Source: Echinarachnius parma
Lineage: Eukaryota; Echinodermata; Echinoidea; Clypeasteroida; Echinarachniidae
NCBI GenBank assembly: GCA_037951105.1
Contig: JBAMJV010005532.1
Location: 1 to 64,000 of the forward strand
Reading direction: 5' to 3'
Length of the DNA: 64,000 bases
A program made the translations under genes and the position numbers. This document shows, one piece after another, positions 28,701 to 33,559 of the stretch. Under the pieces are notes generated by a model. The model was not told where the DNA came from, searched no databases, and saw only the letters and a program-made list of their open reading frames with translations. Each line of letters begins with the position of its first letter. Positions within the stretch are counted from its first letter, which is position 1.

Positions 28701-30981
28701 TCAATAAAACATCACATGCATAATTTGGTATGAAAAATGGTTGAAACCAATGCCTTTTTAGAAAGCGCCCTCTTGTGTTTTAATGGCTATTTTTTTTAAT
28801 GATAACGGGCTTTTTACTTAGTCGTTTGTAATTGTGTATACCTTTCGAGCATGGTGGAGTTATAACTAGTAGTTTATAATGTTACTGTCCAGGTTTGGTT
28901 ACTAAAGTTCAGCCTTACCAAAACTATACTACCCCTTTAATATAAATATGGCAAATGAGTTGGTCAGCCAATCCAGAATGTTGATGATTCGAACCTCACT
29001 TTCTTTGCTCTCCTTTTGATGATTTACAGGCATGAGCCAACGACACCAGACACAAGTTCTGGACAGATTTAAGGAAGGAGAACATCACTTGCTCATAGCA
29101 ACCTCGGTGCTTCAGCAGGGGATCGATGTCCCAGCATGCAACTGTGTAATTCGGTATAATTACACGACTGATGCTGTTGGACGCGTGCAAGCACGAGGTA
29201 TTGATGGATTTCATTTGGTTATTATGTGGATTATTTCAAATATAGGGAAATTGACCAGAATTATATAGTTTAAATGAACATGAGCAGATAATATAGGGTT
29301 TCCCAGGATTTCAATTGAGACCTTTAGATTGTTAGTACAGTTTTATACTGGTCTAGAGAGCCCTTTTGCTGGTTGATAGTCGCTTAAACCCTTTCTAATT
29401 GTATTATGTGAAAACACAATTATAGTTATACACTAGATTTTACTAAATAAAATATAACACATTCTGACTCATTTCTCAATTAATCCAGAATGTGTCGTCG
29501 ATGAATATTAACGGAACAAGATAATAATTGCATGTTCGGATTTGTACATTATGTAGGATTTGATATAGTGCAGGCGTAAATAATATCCCTTTGGAGACAC
29601 TGACTACTTCCTTTAAGAAGGCAATTTACTCTTCGTCTGTAACTCTGCAGATTGTTAGTGCAAATTTACACCATGGGTGGTGCACTGGTGCTAATCTGCC
29701 CCATGAGAGTTAATAAGATTGGGGCCTGTCCGGGAGCTGAACTCCGGACGTATTGCACACTTTTTGATGATGACACAGTGTTCGTTGGCAATTAGATCAT
29801 GTTTGTGTTGTAGGATATAGCCAAATAAAACAGTCACAACTGTTGGTTATATATTTCCAGAATAACGGTTTCTGTTCAATTGACCTATAAACGCATTCCT
29901 ATGCTCATACATTAATTAAAACGTTAAAATAATTTTTTCTAGGTCGCACGCGAGCGCCAGAAGGGAGGTTTGAGCTGGTGGTGCACGAATGCAGAGGTCT
30001 CCACAAAAAGGACAGCATGGGGAAAAAACAAGAGGCATTTATGTTAAAAGCCACAGTGGAACTCGGAGAGCTCGAACTTGAAGAGATGCAGCGACTGGTG
30101 AGCAATCAAAACAAAAAGCCATTTGGTTTCATTCAAACATTATTAATCATGCATTATCCAATCATGGTGACGTACTTTGGCTTGATGCGTCAATGCTATT
30201 TATATTCTTTAACTATGAACATTGTTTCTGTACATATCAAAACTCTTTAGCAATATATTGCATCACCACATTTTCGTTAAAGCATATTTTGGGTGAAATC
30301 AAGATGATAATGAACTTATATACATCATGACAAAGCTCTTAATTTTATCTTCTGGAACATTCATCTTATCGATAATCGCGTCTATCTCATCTTAATTGAT
30401 AGGTTTCAGCGGAGTTGAGATCACGCGCTGTGTCAAACCTACGCCGAAATCAACGGGCTACACGCGACCAGACAAACGCAAACAAACCATATGATACTTC
30501 GGGTACTTGCTTTCACTGCTGGAAGTGCGACACCCTGGTTTGCCGATCCTCGGATATTTGGAAGATTGCAGAAGGAGGTCACCATGTTGTCTTCGATCGC
30601 GAGATCTTACAAAAGATCACGATCAGGTCGCCAAGATCGGGCATTTTTGTACCGGAAGACGATGAGGAAATGGAGGAGGTGAAGGAGGAGAAGGAAGAGG
30701 AGAATGTGCATGACGAGGAAGACAAAACGGGATGGAAAGAGCTCAAGAAATCTGGGGATGAAATCAGATGCAGAGTCTGCGTCAGGAAACTGGGTAGTGT
30801 CCTCCGTTGCAGCCTAGGGGACTTACTTACGCTTTCCTCACGGAACCTGCGAGCAAGACATTCCTTGAAACCGACGTCTTCATTTAGGTACATAAAGTGG
30901 AAAAAGTTGCCCTTTCGCCTACACGAGGAGAAAGCAGAAGAGTGCTGCTTTGATCCTGATGAAATCAGTCTAATGTCTTAG
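10550..30981 (+). CDS. RIG-I-like receptor (RLR) with N-terminal death domain, 17-exon gene model
   Basis: RLRs are cytosolic helicases that bind double-stranded RNA and signal through an N-terminal death-fold domain. My exons, in order, are 10550-10724, 11565-11666, 12480-12614, 13642-13710, 14871-14975, 15261-15359, 16613-16809, 17740-17976, 18919-19008, 19461-19623, 21224-21319, 22141-22310, 22982-23123, 27311-27550, 29030-29197, 29943-30097 and 30403-30981. Every junction is GT/AG, all phases agree, and the total is 973 codons plus stop, close to RIG-I (about 925) and MDA5 (about 1025). Residues about 1-92 are a death domain, 93-228 a linker, and 229-781 the helicase: APTGSGKT (261-268), DECH (367-370), TAS (408-410), ATSV...GID (697-706), QARGRTR (727-733). 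Residues about 812-973 are a zinc-binding C-terminal domain most like MDA5/LGP2. The third and fourth exons are the least certain. MADSQ is preferred as the start; an in-frame ATG also lies at 10508. Confidence 0.9.
10963..11520. mobile_element. TTAA-flanked (piggyBac-like) MITE, copy A
   Basis: Starts AGGGATAGTTGAGTTTTGG and ends with the inverted AACTATCCCT, with TTAA on the left and TTAT on the right. Shares internal blocks with copies B-D (GCGCCCTCTTG.GTTT, ACATCACATGCA). In RLR intron 1. Confidence 0.75.
11565..11666 (+). CDS. RLR exon 2: second half of death domain
   Basis: Phase 1 at both ends. It encodes [20 protein letters not shown] and then a segment ending LTDAINTLE. The pattern L..W....G..A....L...L...GL is the classic C-terminal half of a death domain (helices 4-6). 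A TTAA-type MITE ends only 44 bp before the splice acceptor. Confidence 0.82.
11885..12330. mobile_element. Degraded element(s) with GGCGGAGCCCCCGGAAG signature
   Basis: Two blocks at 11940-11975 and 12128-12162 share GGCG(G/C)AGCCCCCGGAAG, as does the hAT element at 42807-43903. A T/G/C homopolymer cluster follows and a hAT-like end (GATCGACGCCCATG) closes it at about 12311-12324. In RLR intron 2. Confidence 0.5.
12480..12614 (+). CDS. RLR exon 3 (tentative): Ser/Glu-rich linker
   Basis: Open frame bounded by TTCAG| and |GTACGC, phase 1 to phase 1, 45 codons. It reads [20 protein letters not shown] and continues with Ser, Lys and Glu, as expected of a disordered linker. No domain is recognised, and support comes only from splice sites, symmetric phase and position between the death domain and helicase. 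Confidence 0.42.
12855..13549. mobile_element. TIR element packed with AAGCAATTGCTT palindromes
   Basis: Ends are inverted copies of TGGGCCGTATGCATAAAAAC followed by AAGCAATTGCTTG. At least eight AAGCAATTGCTT palindromes lie in two clusters (12875-13070, 13386-13535). The terminal GTATGCATAAAA motif also recurs internally at about 12910 and 13022, suggesting nested or tandem end duplication. No target duplication is recognised. Confidence 0.75.
13642..13710 (+). CDS. RLR exon 4 (tentative): short Ser/Thr/Met linker
   Basis: A 69-bp symmetric phase 1-1 candidate bounded by TGAAG| and |GTAAAT, reading [19 protein letters not shown] and onward. It fits the phase of its neighbours, but the acceptor has a weak pyrimidine tract. 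Leaving it out keeps the frame. Confidence 0.38.
13850..13915 (+). mobile_element. Possible tRNA-derived SINE head
   Basis: TGTGGCTCGATGGTTGAGCA resembles a pol III A box with D-arm; GGGTCTCACGTCC is a weak B box. A G-rich tract follows. Cloverleaf pairing is not preserved. Confidence 0.35.
14215..14740. repeat. Tandem repeat of about 175 bp plus CACAGTGT arrays
   Basis: The block from 14380 to about 14550 recurs at 14555-14725 with few changes (ACACAGTGTCCACAACTTAA, CATCTAGTCCACTATGTGTA). Both blocks are rich in short CACAGTGT/ACCACA units, and GGTTACCACAC repeats precede them. Confidence 0.82.
14763..14845. mobile_element. Fragment of the TTAA MITE family
   Basis: Carries AAAGGGATAGTTGAGTTTTG and CAGTTTTGGTCAAACTAAAT only, both ends of the family without the middle, 25 bp before the acceptor of RLR exon 5. 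Confidence 0.55.
14871..14975 (+). CDS. RLR exon 5: linker mini-exon, copy 1
   Basis: Bounded by CATGTCCAG| and TTCAG|GTAAC, phase 1-1, 35 codons. It encodes [20 protein letters not shown] and then [15 protein letters not shown]. The same exon, including flanking splice-site sequence, recurs at 15261-15359. No known domain is recognised; it lies between the death domain and the helicase. Confidence 0.72.
15001..15240. repeat. Poly-C tract and A/T low-complexity between the two linker mini-exons
   Basis: CAGTGGCGTATAGCTACGGG at 15001 looks like a hAT-type end. A C-run and a long A/T-only stretch (15065-15235) follow. The matching far end is not clear. Confidence 0.5.
15261..15359 (+). CDS. 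RLR exon 6: linker mini-exon, copy 2
   Basis: A paralogous copy of the preceding exon, 33 codons, phase 1-1, again bounded by CATGTCCAG| and TTCAG|GTAAC. It encodes [20 protein letters not shown] and then [13 protein letters not shown]. The strongest conservation with copy 1 is at the C-terminal MPGGDRYSG. Symmetric phase means extra copies can be added or skipped without changing the frame. Confidence 0.74.
15375..15535. mobile_element. Small hAT-like MITE with TAGTGGCGT end
   Basis: Begins TTAGTGGCGTTTAG and ends GGTCCGACCACGCTACACCA, an imperfect inverted match. A G-rich block and CACGTCCCC lie inside. Related to 3955-4095. Confidence 0.5.
16080..16330. repeat. Minisatellite, AACAGTCCTTTCTAGGACTA unit
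   Basis: About nine 21-30-bp units in which AGTCCT and AGGACT form a small palindrome, so each unit can fold. Directly upstream of RLR exon 7. Confidence 0.88.
16613..16809 (+). CDS. RLR exon 7: helicase Q motif and motif I (Walker A)
   Basis: Starts [20 protein letters not shown] and contains [19 protein letters not shown], the ATP-binding motif I with K267, then KVIFVVNQ leading into motif Ia. LRDYQ matches the RLR Q-motif region (LRxYQ). It begins in phase 1 (after TTTCCAG) and ends in phase 0 at NQ|GTATTT. Confidence 0.93.
17740..17976 (+). CDS. RLR exon 8: motifs Ia to II (DECH box)
   Basis: Begins VPLVDQQ (motif Ia) and ends [15 protein letters not shown] (residues 367-370) is the motif II variant shared by RIG-I, MDA5, LGP2 and Dicer-type helicases. 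The intervening [11 protein letters not shown] matches the RLR pattern before motif II. 79 codons, phase 0-0. Confidence 0.93.
18346..18874. mobile_element. TTAA-flanked MITE, copy B
   Basis: TTAA then AGGGGTATTACAGTTTTGG, ending ACTGAACTACCCT, with the right flank decayed to GTAA. In the RLR intron between the DECH exon and exon 9. Confidence 0.78.
18919..19008 (+). CDS. RLR exon 9: helicase segment between motifs II and III
   Basis: 30 codons, phase 0-0, reading [19 protein letters not shown] and ending RLLPQ. It matches the RLR segment in which HPYN.IM..Y is followed by a variable loop and LPQ. A TTAA MITE ends 44 bp before its acceptor. Confidence 0.86.
19461..19623 (+). CDS. RLR exon 10: motif III and start of the helical insert
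   Basis: Starts [23 protein letters not shown] (408-410) is motif III. The following [17 protein letters not shown] segment aligns by eye with RIG-I CASLDASVIATV. It ends in phase 1 at CCGAAG|GTATAT. Confidence 0.92.
19660..20760 (+). mobile_element. CR1/L2-type LINE, 3' fragment, split by MITE copy C
   Basis: Frame [20 protein letters not shown] then [51 protein letters not shown], ending [11 protein letters not shown] and stop: the conserved C-terminus of CR1/L2/Jockey-group LINE polymerases. 5'-truncated. The tail runs through GGCGCTTGGAAACTCTTTAT. The only interruption is the 507-bp TTAA element. Confidence 0.85.
20075..20581. mobile_element. TTAA-flanked MITE, copy C, inside a LINE
   Basis: Perfect TTAA on both sides (20071-20074, 20582-20585), with ends AGGGGTAGTACAG and CAATTACCCCT. 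It interrupts the CR1/L2-type LINE frame: removing it with one TTAA leaves GACTCATTTAAGACTGAACT, which reads on in frame. Confidence 0.88.
20830..21075. repeat. Interspersed repeat sharing a family with 60430-60625
   Basis: Contains ATAGCGCTTTATCC, TTAAGTGCACCTTTTCCACT and CCCTGGGGAGTATTCCAGCC. The copy at 60430-60625 has AAATAGCGCC, TTAACGTGCACATTCCCAAC and CTTGGGAAGCATTATAGCC. Confidence 0.6.
21224..21319 (+). CDS. RLR exon 11: Hel2i helical insert, part 1
   Basis: 32 codons, phase 1-1: [20 protein letters not shown] and then [11 protein letters not shown]. An amphipathic helix at the position of the RLR-specific helicase insert. The intron before it carries a CR1/L2-type LINE and a TTAA MITE. 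Confidence 0.78.
21370..21600. repeat. Poly-G/poly-T low-complexity element
   Basis: G-run at 21377-21395, three GAGACC.G(T/G) repeats (ACCCGAGACCGG at about 21500 and 21524), then T- and G-runs. Intronic to the RLR. The overlapping long frames are artefacts. Confidence 0.6.
21709..21937. mobile_element. 229-bp TIR MITE (TGTAGCAGTCACACCGCC)
   Basis: Inverted arms of about 50 bp: TGTAGCAGTCACACCGCC, AAACCGAATCCAAACC and ACACGAGACCGAA against complements at 21890-21937. Interior AT/GC-mixed, non-coding. Target duplication not clear. Confidence 0.82.
22141..22310 (+). CDS. RLR exon 12: Hel2i helical insert, part 2
   Basis: Starts [20 protein letters not shown] and ends [10 protein letters not shown], predicted helical. 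Starts in phase 1, ends in phase 0. The position matches the RLR Hel2i domain that contacts RNA; similarity is by helical pattern and order, not by strong motifs. Confidence 0.82.
22440..22600. repeat. Poly-C element with GGGCAAAATCATG repeats
   Basis: A C-run followed by degenerate TTCGGGCAAAATCATGACAT units. Same family as 54335-54745. Confidence 0.6.
22982..23123 (+). CDS. RLR exon 13: end of Hel2i
   Basis: Reads [20 protein letters not shown] and continues [12 protein letters not shown]. It aligns by eye with RIG-I DALIISEHARMKDALDYL, a diagnostic RLR segment. Phase 0 start, phase 1 end at CCAAG|GTACGG. Confidence 0.86.
23340..23880. repeat. Tandem repeat of about 165 bp with nuclear-receptor DR1 motifs
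   Basis: Three-plus units each carrying GGTTACAAACAGATGCAGGG and paired TGACCTTTGACC(T/C) motifs (23440, 23460, 23594, 23614, 23769). The complement is AGGTCAAAGGTCA, a consensus DR1. It ends in a GACGGACA microsatellite (23859-23888). In the RLR intron between exons 13 and 14. Confidence 0.85.
23901..24130. mobile_element. 230-bp TIR MITE (CTAAAGCCC ends)
   Basis: Arms CTAAAGCCC, CAGACAGAGCCGACTCGA and CCGATTCGACTGGTTTTCA pair with 24075-24130. Non-coding. Abuts the preceding tandem repeat. Confidence 0.8.
24144..26340. mobile_element. Palindromic mariner-type MITE split by a later insertion
   Basis: 24144-24445 and 26037-26315 are the two arms of the same family as 26733-27265 (blocks GATACCAAGAACAGTAATTT, ACCATGTCAGGTTCCCATTT, CAGTGCCTGATAAATCAC and complements). 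Between them, 24450-26035 is unrelated inserted DNA. The outer ends are decayed. Confidence 0.6.
24494..25730. mobile_element. Nested inverted-repeat element with mirrored arrays of TTCGGAATAACGAACC
   Basis: 24844-25210 carries more than a dozen GGTTCGTTATTCCGAA units; 25370-25590 carries the same unit on the other strand. Inside is an AT-rich spacer with TAATCCGAAAATG variants. Outside lies a 270-bp palindrome (24574-24842, centre about 24705) that starts AATGTATTTTGTTCAAT, matched by AACAAAATACATTTT at 25597. Outermost arms: CCGTCAGACCGACCTACG and complement near 25700-25727. Confidence 0.78.
26396..26515. mobile_element. Small foldback MITE (GTTGCGATTAATCGCAA)
   Basis: Arms GAGTTGCGATTAATCGCAAG/TCAGAAAA and complement around AAATGCGCAAATCTGGTTG. 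A related copy lies at 56950-57085 (TTGCATAAAGAGTTGCAATCG). Confidence 0.6.
26733..27265. mobile_element. Palindromic mariner-type MITE, 533 bp, TA-flanked
   Basis: Starts CAGGGTGGCCCAAAAAAACT and ends with the complement, flanked by TA on both sides. The arms pair along nearly the whole length. CAGGGTG(T/G)CCC ends and TA duplication are typical of Tc1/mariner. Sits in the RLR intron, 45 bp before exon 14. A lone related end (ACAGGGTGTCCCAGAAAA) is at 26527. Confidence 0.85.
27311..27550 (+). CDS. RLR exon 14: start of second helicase domain (motif IV)
   Basis: Starts [20 protein letters not shown] and contains [18 protein letters not shown], the motif IV region (RIG-I ILFVKTRALVDALKNWI), then [14 protein letters not shown]...L matches RIG-I SNENPKL. 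80 codons, phase 1-1. Its 4.2-kb upstream intron is packed with MITEs. Confidence 0.9.
27617..28170. mobile_element. Palindromic mariner-type MITE, second copy
   Basis: Same family as 26733-27265, 554 bp, ending GGCCACCCTG then TA. C-, T- and G-runs have expanded near the right end at 28111-28162. Confidence 0.8.
28398..28936. mobile_element. TTAA-flanked MITE, copy D
   Basis: Perfect TTAA on both sides (28394-28397, 28937-28940). Same family as copies A-C, here in the opposite orientation to B and C. In the RLR intron between exons 14 and 15. Confidence 0.86.
29030..29197 (+). CDS. RLR exon 15: motifs V and VI
   Basis: Starts [20 protein letters not shown] and contains [18 protein letters not shown] (motif V) and VGRVQARG (start of motif VI). 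The GMS....Q...L..F..G...LIATSV pattern is diagnostic of RLRs. Vertebrate EGID/EGLD is QGID here. Confidence 0.93.
29943..30097 (+). CDS. RLR exon 16: end of motif VI and pincer helices
   Basis: Starts [20 protein letters not shown] and completes QARGRTR (motif VI, arginine finger region). The following helices with [14 protein letters not shown] fit the RLR pincer. Phase 1 start, phase 0 end. Confidence 0.9.
30403..30981 (+). CDS. RLR exon 17: zinc-binding C-terminal RNA-recognition domain and stop
   Basis: 192 codons and a stop. Zinc ligands are likely C820/C823 (CWKCDTLVC, like MDA5 CKNCSVLAC) and C904/C907 (EIRCRVC, like MDA5 EIICKC). YIKWKKLPF and [10 protein letters not shown] near the end match MDA5 YKKWVELP and SECCLFSDED, so the domain looks closer to MDA5/LGP2 than to RIG-I. 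Residues 866-888 are an acidic run ([16 protein letters not shown]...) placed between the two zinc-ligand pairs. Confidence 0.92.
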   Translation, partial: VSAELRSRAVSNLRRNQRATRDQTNANKPYDTSGTCFHCWKCDTLVCRSSDIWKIAEGGHHVVFDREILQKITIRSPRSGIFVPEDDEEMEEVKEEKEEENVHDEEDKTGWKELKKSGDEIRCRVCVRKLGSVLRCSLGDLLTLSSRNLRARHSLKPTSSFRYIKWKKLPFRLHEEKAEECCFDPDEISLMS

Positions 30982-31710
30982 AATGTGGAAGGTGTTATTG
31001 ACATGATGTTAATCCTTGTTATATTCTTGCTACACTGGTGCACAAAGGAAACTATGTTCATCATTATACTAAAAGAGACAAACACCAAATATCCTAATCA
31101 GTTTGTATGAATGTGAAATATATATTGAAGAGGACCACCATGCAAAGAACAACACAGGTTTATATGTTTATATGTTTTGGTAACGTTGTTTGATATTAAA
31201 GGGCATCAAGCGTGGGGATGCTACATAGCGGGTCGCCATTTTGAACTGGGTTAGTTTGCGCGCACCGCATGACACTGAGCTAACGTGCATTACGCACCGT
31301 GCGCAACGCGTATGCAAGATGGCGCCGCGCATCTCATTTGACGAATCTGAACTACCTTTAAATAAAAGACCAGCACCTTGCAAAGATTTTTGTTATTCAT
31401 AAACAACACAATGTATTGATCACCAACACTTACGAAACCAACAGGGACTCATGGTCTCGTAATGAGCCAAACGTCTGCGAGTACGCCAATTCTATACACG
31501 CGTACGTTTGGAGACAATATAAACACGGAAGATGCGTACGTCCTAGACATAGTCGACTTCCGCAGACCCATGAAAACATACCCTTTGTATAATATGTTGA
31601 TCATTTGTCTGGAAACCTATTTTTCGGAACTTGTTGGCGGAATGGACTACTAAAACTATTACCCTTCATGTATAGAAATGTTGTATTTGGGTGTTTGTAC
31701 TCTTTGACTT
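30982..31710 (+). other. RLR 3' UTR region holding a degraded repeat
   Basis: No coding signal after the stop. An AATAAA at 31361-31366 is a candidate polyA signal but lies inside a repeat. 31130-31710 resembles the TTAA-flanked element at 47395-47826 (shared GACCACCA.GCAAAG, CATAAACAA.GCAAT and CGAGT.CGCCAAT blocks). It is split at about 31196-31362 by a GC-richer segment with TTAAAGG/CCTTTAA ends, probably a second nested TTAA element. Confidence 0.5.
31130..31710. mobile_element. Degraded copy of the 47395-47826 TTAA element with nested insert
   Basis: Left block GACCACCATGCAAAGAACAA and right blocks ACTACTAAAACTATTACCCT and TTTGGGTG parallel 47400-47826. The insert at about 31196-31362 has AAAGGGCATC and ACTACCTTT ends. 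Confidence 0.55.
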
Positions 31711-33558
31711 ATGTGAGGAAGAATAATTAATGATACCATGCCTAAAACATTCTCCGAATACATGCTAAACTAAGGCATAACGTACCAGTTCATGTAGCTT
31801 CATAGATCATATCCTGTGTACTTGCAACATTTTACCTTTTAACTTTATTAGTTTACCTTTAATATTATAATGGTTGTCCGTTCCCTTTAACTTATGTGAG
31901 GACCAAATAATTAATGATACCCATGTCTAAAACACACAATGCTATACTGATGCTTCATATATCATTTCATGTGTACTTGCAACATTCTAGCCGTACTATT
32001 CGCATGCCAAAACGTTTCCTTCTTTATAGTTTCTATAATTCATTTGAAGAAGAAAAAAAAGACTCCTGTAAACGTATAGGGCCGGGGTCAGAATCCAACA
32101 CTAAACGTTTTGTGTGATTAACTTCTACGCGGATTTATGATAATAAGGTTGTCACATTTGTGATGATCGGGTCAGTACTTTAAGGTACATTTACTTATGT
32201 AAAGGGATGTCGTACCAGAAATCTCTTGCTTTATATACACTGTACAAGTGGTTTGATTTGATTTATTCATTTCCACATTTTCAACATAATGTATGGCGAA
32301 AGAAAAATGACGAAAAACGCAAGTCCGAACTGAGACAGAGATATATATAATTATCACAAATATTCAAACAGTAAACAAGAAGTGAGAACTTATAATGTTG
32401 AAATGTTATTTATCAAGAAATAAAATAAATTATGTGAACATTTTAAAGCCAGAATAAGTGATTTATAGTAAAACAAAAAATTTAAAAAAAGAGAAGAAAA
32501 AAGGATAAGTAATAAGTAGATATTGATTATTTTCAAATTGATAATCATGAACTCGTGTAGATTTATGTCGCTAGCTGTATGCATGCCAAATTCATGACTG
32601 AGTTTATTCGTTGACCAAGATCTCTGGGTGAATGTGGTGGTGTTGCAAGGGGGGGGGGGGGGGGGGGGGGGGGTTGGAGTGGAATCAGTTTACTCCTCCC
32701 CCCCCCCCCCCCCGGCTCTAGCATATCCGAACAAGAATTTGAATTAAGTTTTAATGAGAAGAAGTAGATAACTGATACGTCAATCATAACGGAAAACCTC
32801 CTTTTTGAAGCTATTTTTTGGTTTTAATCTTGATTTTGTGTGAGAGTGCATTTTCAGGTTACAATGTCAATGATATCAAAATATTTTTGCAAGAATATAA
32901 TATTATACTAAATTGATTATTGCAAATGCATGTACATGTATATTACATGTAAGTAGAATTGTATACATACCAAGAATATAATATTATACTAAATTGATTA
33001 TTGCAAATGCATGTATATTACATGTAAGTAGAATTGTATACATACCATGAATTTATAATTTATCAGTCCTGTTTATACAATTTATTAGTTCCTTAAATCA
33101 ATGGACATTTTAAAAGGATGATTTTACAGATATGATTTGAATTAAAGAGAATTGTTGTTCATATTTGTAAAAAACGATGTCCTTCTTCTATGATAATATC
33201 AAATGTACAAATTGTATTCCAATTGGACAAAATACACTGGCACTCTTTAACTGAAATGTATATAAAAATCACATTAGTTCCCTTTCGAAATAAGTATAAA
33301 ATGTTATTGCAATATCATAAAGTAAACTGACCACGTAACATAATCAAGATAGAATCTGACATAGCCGATATTTTGTACCTCATAAAAATGTTCTAGCCGT
33401 GTCATGCATGTGATTGGTCGACGGTACGTCATGTGATCAAAAAAAGATTCTTTATGTACTATGCATGACGTCATTTTACTTTTTTCCCTAGGCGAAAATA
33501 GTAAAAAAGAGATATCGATACTATCGGTCCATGCATTTTGCATGTATAGTATCGATTC
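31711..33558. other. Intergenic region between the RLR and the LINE
   Basis: No exon seen. Contains an internal duplication (31712-31800 and 31868-31990 share GACTTATGTGAGGA/ATAATTAATGATACC), homopolymer G and C runs at 32650-32715, an 80-bp tandem duplication at 32889-33047 and a palindrome-like ATCGATACTAT...ATAGTATCGAT at 33513-33550. Confidence 0.6.
32889..33047. repeat. Tandem duplication, two units of about 80 bp
   Basis: AAGAATATAATATTATACTA and ATTGATTATTGCAAATGCAT occur twice. The second unit lacks one ATGTAC step. Confidence 0.9.
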
Positions 33559-33559
33559 G

